From: Tannerellaceae bacterium
Lineage (GTDB): Bacteria > Bacteroidota > Bacteroidia > Bacteroidales > Tannerellaceae
Assembly (NCBI GenBank): GCA_021201295.1
Contig: JAJQFE010000023.1
Location: 62,001 to 126,000 of the forward strand
Direction of reading: 5' to 3'
DNA: 64,000 nt
The translations under genes and the position numbers were made by a program. The notes beneath the pieces are model-generated. The model was not told where the DNA came from. It did no database searches and saw only the letters and a program-made list of their open reading frames with translations. Positions 56,135 to 64,000 of this stretch are shown here, in pieces. Positions within the stretch are counted from its first letter, which is position 1, and each line of letters starts with the position of its first letter.

Positions 56135-58137
56135 TTGGACTTTCAGTTAGATACGAATAACCCTGAATTTCAGGATGCCCTGCAACTGATCACGCATACC
56201 CGTCAGTCGGTGTTCCTTACCGGGAAAGCGGGAACCGGAAAATCTACCTTTTTAAGATATATCTGTGCCCATACCAAAAAGAAGCATGTGGTGTTGGCTC
56301 CTACCGGTATAGCTGCTATCAATGCGGAAGGAGTTACCCTGCATTCGTTTTTTAAACTGCCTTTCCGGCCGATGTTGCCGGATGACCCGGATCTGAGTGT
56401 CAGAGACGGACGTATTTTTGACTTTTTTAAATACCGGAAGGAGCACCGGAAAATCATTGCAGAAGTGGAACTGATCATCATTGACGAGATCTCGATGGTA
56501 CGGGCAGATGTGATTGATTGTGTGGACTGGATCCTGCGGGTCTATTCCGGTAATATGCGCTTACCTTTTGGCGGTAAGCAACTCCTGTTTGTCGGGGATG
56601 TATATCAATTGGAACCTGTAGTCCCTTCTGACCAGAAAGAGATCCTGCGTCTTTTCTACAGTAGTCCTTTCTTTTTTTCTGCCAGAGTGTTCAATGAGAT
56701 CAACCTGGTTCCTATTGAACTTCAGAAAGCCTACCGGCAGACCGATCCGGTGTTTATTCACCTGCTGGACCGGATCCGGAGTAATATGGCCCGGAAGCAG
56801 GAACTGGATATTTTAAATGCCCGGCACTTTCCTACCTTCAATCCCAGAAATGAAGATATGTATATCACCCTGGCTACCCGGAGGGACCAGGTAGATTATA
56901 TCAATGAAAAAAAGCTGGCAGAGCTACCGGGTGAGGAGTTTATTTCAACCGGGCTGGTTGAAGGAGATTTCCCGAAATCTTCCCTGCCTACCCAGTTGAA
57001 TCTGGCCATTAAGGAACAGGCGCAGGTGATCTTTATTGATAATGATCCGGACCGGCGCTGGGTGAACGGAACCATCGGCATGGTTTCCGGTATAGATGAC
57101 GAAGGCCATGTCTATGTATTATTGGAAAACGGGAAGGAATATCTGGTAGAACAGGCCTCCTGGAGAAATTATAAGTATAGATATAACGAGAAGGAAAAGC
57201 GGATCGAAGAAGAGATTGTCGGGACTTTTCAACAATTGCCTATTCGCCTGGCCTGGGCGATCACTATCCATAAAAGCCAGGGGCTCACGTTCAGCCGGGT
57301 GGTAGTGGACCTGACAGGAGGCGTTTTTGCCGGCGGGCAGACCTATGTGGCATTAAGCCGTTGCGCAATGCTGGAAGGACTGGTCCTGAGAAACAAGGTC
57401 TCGCCCCGGAATATTTTTGTACGGAAAGAGATTGTGGCTTTCAGTCAGATGTTTAATAATAAGGAACTGATTGAGAAAAGTTTCCGGGAAAGTGAAGCTG
57501 AACTGTTATATGCCAAAGCAGCCCTGCAATTTAACCGGGGAGAGATGAAAGAGGCGGTAGAGAGTTTTTCTGTAGCACTCGGAAAACGGAATGAGCTGGA
57601 AAATCCCTTAACCCGGCGATTGGTTAGCTTTAAGCTGAACCGTATGAACAGCTTAGAAGCAGAAGTCCGGAGACTGAAAGAGGAATTGTATGCCCAACAG
57701 GAGGTGCAGAAGGAATATGCCCGTGAATATTACCTGATGGGAAATGAATGTATCACGAAAGCAAAGGATCCGAATGCAGCTATCCGTAACTTTAATAAAG
57801 CACTGAAACTCTATCCTTCCTTTGTGAATGCCTGGTGCGTAAAGGGGTTACCTTATTGGATACCGGAGAAACGTATGAAGCACAGGTTTGCCTGAATGAA
57901 GCGGTGAGATTAAGTCCATTCTCTTTTAAGGCACGCTACAACAGGGGGAAATGTCATCTGCTGTTACGAAATTATGACGAGGCTGTCAATGATTTCCTGA
58001 AAGCGATTACGATCAAACCGGCACATGCGGCAGCGCATGAATATATCGCTACGGCCTACCTCCATGTGGGTGAAGAAGAATTGTTGGAGAAACACCAGGA
58101 CATTGCGGATGCCCTCCGGAATAAGAAATTAGAGTGA
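56135..58137 (+). pseudogene. PIF1-like helicase with C-terminal TPRs, frameshifted in the TPR region
   Basis: It opens with a TTG (MDFQLDTNNPEFQDALQLIT). The helicase core is complete: Walker A TGKAGTGKST, PTGIAAINAEGVTLHSFF, Walker B IIIDEISMVRADV, GGKQLLFVGDVYQLEPV, and HKSQGLTFSRVVVDLTGGVF with YVALSRC. A C-terminal TPR region follows (~440-660). One base is missing near 57837: AWCVKG in frame 1, against (A)W-RKGVTLLDTGETYEAQVC in the resumed frame, to the end at 58137. The helicase itself (residues 1-~570) should survive; only the last ~100 residues are replaced by a short tail. It lies 11 bp after the HU-SPOR gene. Confidence 0.85.
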
Positions 58138-58172
58138 TAGGGGCGGAGGCAGGAGGGAGTCTGTGGAACTGT

Positions 58173-59147
58173 CTATTCTTTTTCTGTTTTTTCCACTGTT
58201 TTTCTGCTCGTATTGGCATAACAATAGATGCAAGCATGTCCGCAGGTATTGTAAGCGCCGATATCCTTACTGAAAATGCAGCCGCATAACCGGCGTTGAT
58301 TTTTGTCTTTTAATTTACTTTTTTCCTGTGGCGTACGGGTATCTTCCTGTTGGAACAGTCCGGGATGGTACCCTATATAATCCATCAACTCTTTATCGTC
58401 CGGAAATAACCGGATCAGTAATTCATCGTCTATACACTTATTATGCCGGATACCATAGGCTTCCAAAGCAATCTCTTCCGCACAGGTTCCAATTTCAAAG
58501 TTCGGATTGAGCTGTTTCCATCCGGTGACTAATTCACGCAGCTTTTGTGCTGTTATGTGTTTTTCTTTCTCCGTGAATTCTGCCTGATGAATATTTTCTT
58601 TGGTAAAGCAGGAACTGTTCCTGATCATATTCCCTGCTACATGCCGGTAGGTAAGGATGTCAGCAAAGCTGACCACTAATTTATCCGTATAATGGATCAA
58701 TTCGTCACCTAACTCCCGGATCCTTTCTGTTAACAGGTCTACCGTGAGATGTTGTGTCAGGAGTAACGGGTCAAATCTCCAGATCACTTTTTCTTTCCCA
58801 ATAGCGGAAGATAACTTTTTGAATGTTTTTATCCGTTCGGAAAGAGCAGGCAGCCCTGGTTCAAATCCTTCTTCTTCATAATTATTAAGGGTATACTGGA
58901 AATAGGAATGAATCTTTCGCTTTTCCAATTTATCTAGTTGATGTATAAGAGAACGTGGATCTTTTGTCCAGAATACGATCAATCTTACTTTATCGAGTGA
59001 TATATACACAGGAGCCGCCGGATTGAACCGGTTTTCCCATTTGATGTATCCTTTTTCCAGCCGGTTCATCAGCCAGGGAGTATGGAAAGCCGGAATATCA
59101 GTGGCCCGGCTGGCAGAAAGGATAAGCGGAGCGATGCCTGTTTTCAT
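58173..59147 (-). CDS. DUF1848 family protein with C-terminal Cys cluster
   Basis: 324 residues. The N-terminus APLILSASRATDIPAFHTPW, the FNPAAPVYISLDKVRLIVFW block and the C-terminal cysteine cluster (CGCIFSKDIGAYNTCGHACI, CYAN) are typical of DUF1848, whose function is unknown and whose Cys pattern suggests an iron-sulphur cluster. The family usually has ~15 more N-terminal residues; in frame upstream the sequence reads VQPWEGKIIRTDQGE, preceded by ATA and then TAA (59193-59198), with no ATG, GTG or TTG there. The true start may therefore have been an ATG at 59195. Confidence 0.82.
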   Translation of the reverse strand: MKTGIAPLILSASRATDIPAFHTPWLMNRLEKGYIKWENRFNPAAPVYISLDKVRLIVFWTKDPRSLIHQLDKLEKRKIHSYFQYTLNNYEEEGFEPGLPALSERIKTFKKLSSAIGKEKVIWRFDPLLLTQHLTVDLLTERIRELGDELIHYTDKLVVSFADILTYRHVAGNMIRNSSCFTKENIHQAEFTEKEKHITAQKLRELVTGWKQLNPNFEIGTCAEEIALEAYGIRHNKCIDDELLIRLFPDDKELMDYIGYHPGLFQQEDTRTPQEKSKLKDKNQRRLCGCIFSKDIGAYNTCGHACIYCYANTSRKTVEKTEKE

Positions 59148-59195
59148 CTCGCCCTGGTCTGTCCGGATTATTTTCCCTTCCCATGGTTGTACTAT

Positions 59196-59661
59196 TTATT
59201 ATACAGTGAATGGATTCTTATCATAAAGATACGATAAAATTCAACATGTCCTTTATTTCTTCCGTGGTAAATATACTCTTGACCCGTCCTAAAAACGGTT
59301 GACTAAATTACGGTTGAGTCCTGTATACAGTTTCCGGTTTTCTACCAAAGATATAAAATTCTGTCTTGTCCTGAATAGGGCTCCGGAGCAGTCGGATGGC
59401 CTTACATCCGGCTGTTGTTTTCCGCAGGGGGAGATTTTGTTTTCCGCAGGGCCGGTCTCCTCTATCCCTGCGGAGAACACTATCCGGCCCTGCGGAAGTC
59501 AACAAGCGGCCCTGCGGAAAAGCATGGTCGTGCGTGGTGAAGGAGGGGGGGGGAGTACAACAAATCATTACGGATTAGTCGATTAGTATGTTTTCGGTGA
59601 CAAAATGTAGATACAGCTCTAATAAAACTTGTATCTGAATTGTCAATTCTTAATTATTTTC
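59196..59661. other. ~470-bp gene-free region with a GC-rich short-repeat cluster
   Basis: Between DUF1848 (leftward) and mutA (rightward). TTCCGCAGGG occurs five times in 104 bp: forward at 59420 and 59442, inverted at 59466, 59488 and 59510 (the first inverted copy ends GGAG). Opposite copies can pair in several alternative hairpins. A G9 run follows near 59547. I see no coding frame on either strand that looks like a protein. Confidence 0.65.
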
Positions 59662-59669
59662 TACCTTTG
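59662..59669 (+). promoter_or_regulatory. Promoter of mutA-mutB
   Basis: TACCTTTG (TAnnTTTG) with ATTG 19 bp upstream (3 of 4 matches to TTTG). It is about 70 bp before the mutA ATG. Confidence 0.65.
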
Positions 59670-59738
59670 CCCCCTGTAATTGAACTATATATCATTACAT
59701 AGCTATTACTAATACCAGTATTATAAACAACTAATATT

Positions 59739-61592
59739 ATGGCAGAATTAAAAGAAAAACTTTTCTCTGAATTCCCTCCTGTTTCTACGGAAGAATGGAT
59801 GGCGAAGATCACGGCTGATCTGAAGGGTGCGCCGTTTGAGAAAAAGCTTGTCTGGAAGACAGGCGAAGGATTTAATGTAAATCCTTTCTATCGTTCGGAA
59901 GACATTGAGGGCCTGAAAACCACAGAATCTCTTCCCGGTGAGTTCCCTTATGTTCGCGGAACTAAAAAAGACAACGATTGGAAGGTTCGCCAGAACATAG
60001 ATGTCACAGACTTTAAAGCGGTCAATGAAAAAGCGCTGGATCTGTTGACGAAAGGTGTGACTTCTCTTGGATTCCATTTCAAAGGGGAGGATGTTAACCC
60101 ACAAAACATAGCTACGTTGCTGAATGGGATTTGTCCTGAATCCGTAGAGCTTAATTTCAAGAGCTGTAATTGTAAGGCGGTTGAGTTAATCGGCATTCTG
60201 GCTGATTACCTGAAAAATGCCGGGGCAGATCCTGAAAAATGCGTAGGTTCTGTCAATTATAATCCATTCAAGAAACCTTTGGTGAAAGGTGTGAAAATGG
60301 ACAACTGGGTGGAACAGGCATCTGCTGTGCTCAAAGCAGGCCAGGCTCTTCCCGGTTACCGGGTATTGGCTGTCAATGCCTGCAATCTGAGTGATGCAGG
60401 TTCTTATATTTCCCAGGAGTTAGGCTACGCGCTGGCCTGGGGTAATGAATTACTGGCTAAATTGTCGGAAGCCGGTTTCCGTGTGGAAGAGGTAGCTACT
60501 AAGATCCAGTTTAATTTTGGTATCAGTGCGAACTATTTCATGGAGATTGCTAAATTCCGTGCTGCCCGCTGGTTGTGGGCTGAAATTGTGGCTGCTTACG
60601 GAACGGAATGTCCTTGTGCTTCCAAAATGGTTGCGCAGGCGGAAACTTCTGCATGGAACATGACTATTTATGATGCACATGTGAATCTGCTTCGTACGCA
60701 GACGGAAGCGATGTCTGCTGCTATTGCCGGAGTAGATACGATTACGGTCACTCCATTTAATGCTGTGTATGAAACTCCGGATGAATTCTCGGAGCGTATA
60801 GCACGTAACCAGCAGTTACTGCTGAAAGAAGAGTGTCATTTTGATAAAGTGGTAGATCCTTCTGCCGGATCTTATTATATTGAAGTTTTGATTAATTCCT
60901 TAGCGGATGTTGCCTGGAAATTGTTCCTTGAAGTGGAGGACAAAGGCGGATTTTATGCTGCTGTGAAGAGTGGAGAGATTCAACAGGCAGTCAATGCTTC
61001 TTCTGCAACCCGTAAGAAAGCGATTGCTACCCGCCGGGAGATCCTGCTGGGTACGAATCAGTTCCCTAACTTCACTGAAGTGGCGGCTGATAAGATTAAA
61101 ATTGACTGGTGCCAGTGCGGATGTGGTTGTGAACCGACTATTCCTGCGCTGGACTTCTCCCGTGGTGCTTCTGAGTTTGAGGCTCTTCGTTTAGCTACTG
61201 AAAAGAGTGGAAAGACTCCGAAGGTATTCATGTTGACTATCGGTAACTTAGCGATGCGTCTGGCTCGTTCCCAGTTCTCCAGTAACTTCTTTGGTTGTGC
61301 CGGTTATCAGCTGATTGACAATTTAGGTTTTGACACCGTGGAAGCTGGTGTGGAAGCTGCGGTAAATGCCAGTGCTGATATTGTGGTTCTTTGTTCAAGT
61401 GATGACGAATATGCAGAATATGCTCCTGCTGCTTACCAGGCATTGGCCGGAAAAGCAGAATTTGTTGTTGCCGGTGCTCCTGCCTGTGCAGATGAACTGA
61501 AAGCTCATGGTATTGACCAGTTTATCAATGTAAGGAGTAATGTCCTGAAAACATTGAAATCGTTCAACGCTAAATTGGGGATAGAGAAATAA
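59739..61592 (+). CDS. mutA: Methylmalonyl-CoA mutase, small subunit
   Basis: 617 residues. MM_CoA_mutase barrel with FPPVSTEEWMAKITADLKGA at the N-terminus, YFMEIAKFRAARWLWAEIVA and the DTITVTPFNAVYETPDEFSE region. The C-terminal cobalamin-type Rossmann domain is degenerate: no DxHxxG motif is present, as expected for the non-catalytic subunit of the heterodimer. It pairs with MutB to interconvert succinyl-CoA and methylmalonyl-CoA on the route to propionate. A CQCGCGCEP cluster near residue 460 is noticeable. It is followed by mutB after a palindromic repeat. Confidence 0.95.
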   Translation: MAELKEKLFSEFPPVSTEEWMAKITADLKGAPFEKKLVWKTGEGFNVNPFYRSEDIEGLKTTESLPGEFPYVRGTKKDNDWKVRQNIDVTDFKAVNEKALDLLTKGVTSLGFHFKGEDVNPQNIATLLNGICPESVELNFKSCNCKAVELIGILADYLKNAGADPEKCVGSVNYNPFKKPLVKGVKMDNWVEQASAVLKAGQALPGYRVLAVNACNLSDAGSYISQELGYALAWGNELLAKLSEAGFRVEEVATKIQFNFGISANYFMEIAKFRAARWLWAEIVAAYGTECPCASKMVAQAETSAWNMTIYDAHVNLLRTQTEAMSAAIAGVDTITVTPFNAVYETPDEFSERIARNQQLLLKEECHFDKVVDPSAGSYYIEVLINSLADVAWKLFLEVEDKGGFYAAVKSGEIQQAVNASSATRKKAIATRREILLGTNQFPNFTEVAADKIKIDWCQCGCGCEPTIPALDFSRGASEFEALRLATEKSGKTPKVFMLTIGNLAMRLARSQFSSNFFGCAGYQLIDNLGFDTVEAGVEAAVNASADIVVLCSSDDEYAEYAPAAYQALAGKAEFVVAGAPACADELKAHGIDQFINVRSNVLKTLKSFNAKLGIEK

Positions 61593-61687
61593 GTAGTCAA
61601 AGGAGTTAAGACGTTAAAGGAGTAAGTAGGAGGTTTTTTACTACTTGACTACCAGCGAAGCGATAACTACTTAACTACTTAACTACT
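61591..61687. repeat. Dispersed intergenic palindromic repeat, copy 4 (between mutA and mutB)
   Basis: It begins in the mutA stop codon as AAGTAGTCAAAGGAGTTAAG and ends with tandem TTAACTACT words complementary to the start. The centre (CAGCGAAGCGA) differs from the core of copies 2 and 3. Confidence 0.75.
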
Positions 61688-61717
61688 CTAAAAAGAGACC
61701 TACTTAATAAAAAAATT

Positions 61718-63865
61718 ATGAGACCGAATTTTAAAAATATAGATATCAAGAACGCCGGGTTTGCAGCGGTGAATGCTGCTGAGTGGTCACAGGCCAACGG
61801 CATTGAAGCTAACTGGAAAACCCCTGAACAGATTGCGGTTAAACCAGTTTATACGAAAGAAAACCTGGAAGGTATGGAGCATCTGAATTATGCTTCCGGG
61901 TTACCTCCTTTCTTACGGGGCCCGTATAGTGGTATGTACGCTATGCGTCCATGGACTATCCGTCAGTATGCCGGATTCTCTACTGCGGAAGAATCCAATG
62001 CTTTCTACCGTCGTAATTTAGCTTCCGGACAGAAAGGTCTGTCGGTGGCGTTTGACCTGGCTACACACCGCGGATATGATGCGGATCATGAACGTGTGGT
62101 TGGGGACGTGGGTAAAGCAGGGGTTTCTATCTGTTCCCTGGAAAATATGAAGGTTTTGTTTGATGGGATTCCATTGAACAAAATGTCTGTTTCCATGACT
62201 ATGAATGGTGCGGTGCTTCCTGTACTGGCATTTTATATCAATGCCGGTCTGGAACAGGGTGCTAAGCTGGAAGAGATGGCTGGTACGATCCAGAATGATA
62301 TCCTGAAGGAGTTTATGGTGCGTAACACGTATATTTATCCACCTGAATTTTCTATGAAGATCATTGCTGATATCTTTGAATATACTTCCCGGAAAATGCC
62401 TAAGTTCAACTCCATTTCTATTTCCGGTTACCACATGCAGGAAGCGGGTGCAACTGCTGATATTGAAATGGCTTATACGTTGTGTGATGGTATGGAATAC
62501 CTTCGTGCCGGTATCAATGCCGGTATTGATGTGGATGCGTTTGCTCCGCGTCTGTCTTTCTTCTGGGCGATCGGTATGAATCATTTTATGGAGATTGCCA
62601 AAATGCGTGCGGCGCGTATGTTGTGGGCGAAGATTGTGAAAAGTTTCGGTGCTAAGAATCCTAAATCATTGGCTCTTCGTACGCATAGCCAGACTTCAGG
62701 CTGGTCATTGACTGAACAGGATCCTTTCAACAATGTGGGACGTACCTGTATTGAGGCGATGGCTGCTGCGTTGGGGCATACGCAGTCGTTGCACACAAAC
62801 GCACTGGATGAAGCCATTGCGTTGCCAACTGATTTCTCTGCACGTATTGCACGGAATACGCAGATTTATATCCAGGAAGAAACGCAGGTGTGTAAAGAGA
62901 TCGATCCATGGGCAGGTTCTTACTATGTAGAGTCGCTGACGAATGAATTGGTTGAAAAAGGCTGGGCGTTGATCCAGGAGATTGAGAGCATGGGTGGTAT
63001 GGCTAAAGCGATTGAGACCGGTCTTCCGAAGATGCGTATTGAAGAGGCTGCTGCCCGTACGCAGGCTCGTATCGACTCCGGTATCCAGACCATTGTGGGT
63101 GTAAATAAATACCGTCTGGAGAAAGAAGATCCGATTGATATCCTGGAAATTGACAATACGGCTGTACGTCTGGAACAGATCGAACATCTGGAAGACTTAC
63201 GCAGCAAACGGGATAATGAAGCGGTGAAACAGGCGTTGGCAGAGATTACCGAATGTGTACGCACGAAGAAAGGTAATTTGCTGGAGCTGGCTGTCAAAGC
63301 AGCCGGTCTGCGTGCTACTTTAGGAGAGATTTCGGATGCCTGCGAGGAAGTAGTGGGCCGTTATAAAGCAATTATCAGAACTATATCAGGCGTGTATTCA
63401 TCAGAAACAGGTAAGGATGCTGACTTTGTAAAAGCCAGTGAATTGGCAGAGAAGTTTGCTAAACAGGAAGGTCGTCAACCTCGTATCATGATCGCTAAAA
63501 TGGGTCAGGACGGACACGACCGTGGTGCTAAAGTAGTGGCTACAGGTTATGTTGACTGTGGGTTTGACGTGGATATGGGACCGTTGTTCCAGACTCCGGC
63601 TGAAGCTGCCCGTCAGGCTGTAGAGAATGATGTGCATGTCATGGGTGTTTCTTCTCTGGCTGCCGGACACAAAACATTAGTGCCGCAGGTCATTGAGGAG
63701 TTGGCGAAGTTAGGCCGTCCGGATATTATTGTCATTGCTGGCGGGGTTATTCCTGCACAGGATTATGATTATCTGTATAAAGCCGGTGTGGCTGCGATCT
63801 TTGGGCCGGGTACTTCCGTGTCGAAAGCGGCTGTTCAGATCCTTGAGATTTTATTAGGTGAATAA
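61718..63865 (+). CDS. mutB: Methylmalonyl-CoA mutase, large (catalytic) subunit
   Basis: 715 residues. The substrate barrel includes [58 protein letters not shown] and [16 protein letters not shown]. The C-terminal B12 domain carries the base-off cobalamin motif DGHDRG (D598-G603, His600 as lower ligand), then [10 protein letters not shown] and [11 protein letters not shown]. This is the adenosylcobalamin-dependent catalytic subunit; MeaB at 8.3 kb is its predicted chaperone. A terminator follows 19 bp after the stop. Confidence 0.97.
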   Translation: MRPNFKNIDIKNAGFAAVNAAEWSQANGIEANWKTPEQIAVKPVYTKENLEGMEHLNYASGLPPFLRGPYSGMYAMRPWTIRQYAGFSTAEESNAFYRRNLASGQKGLSVAFDLATHRGYDADHERVVGDVGKAGVSICSLENMKVLFDGIPLNKMSVSMTMNGAVLPVLAFYINAGLEQGAKLEEMAGTIQNDILKEFMVRNTYIYPPEFSMKIIADIFEYTSRKMPKFNSISISGYHMQEAGATADIEMAYTLCDGMEYLRAGINAGIDVDAFAPRLSFFWAIGMNHFMEIAKMRAARMLWAKIVKSFGAKNPKSLALRTHSQTSGWSLTEQDPFNNVGRTCIEAMAAALGHTQSLHTNALDEAIALPTDFSARIARNTQIYIQEETQVCKEIDPWAGSYYVESLTNELVEKGWALIQEIESMGGMAKAIETGLPKMRIEEAAARTQARIDSGIQTIVGVNKYRLEKEDPIDILEIDNTAVRLEQIEHLEDLRSKRDNEAVKQALAEITECVRTKKGNLLELAVKAAGLRATLGEISDACEEVVGRYKAIIRTISGVYSSETGKDADFVKASELAEKFAKQEGRQPRIMIAKMGQDGHDRGAKVVATGYVDCGFDVDMGPLFQTPAEAARQAVENDVHVMGVSSLAAGHKTLVPQVIEELAKLGRPDIIVIAGGVIPAQDYDYLYKAGVAAIFGPGTSVSKAAVQILEILLGE

Positions 63866-63884
63866 ACACGGATAGATAGATACT

Positions 63885-63916
63885 AAAAAAGCGTAGCCGG
63901 AAGGTTACGCTTTTTT
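63885..63916 (+). terminator. Terminator after mutB
   Basis: AAAAAAGCGTA / TACGCTTTTTT with a short loop and T run. It can also serve the convergent gene at the right edge. Confidence 0.9.
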
Positions 63917-63921
63917 ATTTT

Positions 63922-64000
63922 TTATTCTATTTGGTTGAAGAAGTGGACTGCCTGCCTCTGCCACCAGTCCCAGTCGTGGACGGAATCGGTTCCCCAATAA
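63922..64000 (-). CDS. C-terminal end of an alpha/beta-hydrolase (esterase-like) protein
   Basis: The last 26 codons read WGTDSVHDWDWWQRQAVHFF then NQIE and a stop. The HDWxWWxxQ element is typical of the C-terminus (active-site His region) of esterase-D-like alpha/beta hydrolases. The rest lies beyond the window, so substrate and start are unknown. Confidence 0.6.
   Translation of the reverse strand, partial: YWGTDSVHDWDWWQRQAVHFFNQIE

Noticed and set aside
59418-59521. CRISPR array
   Set aside because: The repeats are only ~10 bp, occur in both orientations and have irregular spacing; no cas genes are present.

Overview
The window looks like chromosomal DNA of a Bacteroidales bacterium, probably Tannerellaceae/Porphyromonadaceae (Parabacteroides-like). 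The evidence is type IX secretion proteins (PorQ, PorE), a type V (Mfa/Fim) pilus locus, an S46 dipeptidyl-peptidase, the Bacteroidetes EF-G paralogue, a MutA/MutB pair with MeaB, and promoters with the Bacteroidetes -7 box TAnnTTTG. The genus assignment is inference.

Layout. 0-4.3 kb (leftward): ExbB, a membrane protein and ExbD, tRNA-Ser(GGA), TatD, a polyprenyl diphosphate synthase and TonB. 4.5-8.2 kb (rightward): porQ, cmk, ispH, pfkA. 8.3-17.8 kb (leftward): an alpha-2-macroglobulin, DUF1573 proteins and MeaB, interrupted by an apparently exact 1178-bp tandem duplication. 17.8-24.3 kb: a palindrome-rich spacer, folA-thyA, gene remnants, galM and porE. 24.4-34.2 kb: queA, an Smr protein, a CYTH protein, an S46 peptidase, a zeta-toxin pair, hemW and the EF-G paralogue.

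34.2-52.1 kb is the most interesting part. A leftward type V pilus operon (DUF3575, DUF3868/OmpA, pilin, FimB/Mfa2-like anchor, a fimbrillin/BACON-like protein, then five lipoproteins built from one ~90-100-residue module) starts next to a ~1.0-kb segment. That segment is bounded by 23-bp inverted repeats, carries an AraC-type regulator and an outward-facing -7 box, and lies beside a tyrosine recombinase gene. This is the layout of an invertible on/off switch for the pilus. The regulator, the recombinase and four pilus genes each carry a single-base indel and/or a nonsense codon. 52.4-58.1 kb holds a metallophosphoesterase, a glycosyltransferase and a helicase with the same kind of lesion, plus intact YkgJ and HU-SPOR genes. 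All clear point lesions in the window fall between 35 and 58 kb, while the core genes on both sides are intact. This is either real decay or locking of the locus, or a local consensus-quality problem.

58.2-64 kb: a DUF1848 protein, a GC-rich short-repeat cluster, mutA-mutB (methylmalonyl-CoA mutase, served by MeaB at 8.3 kb) and the end of an esterase-like gene. A dispersed intergenic palindromic repeat occurs on both sides of the pilin gene, between mutA and mutB, and as a partial copy beside queA.
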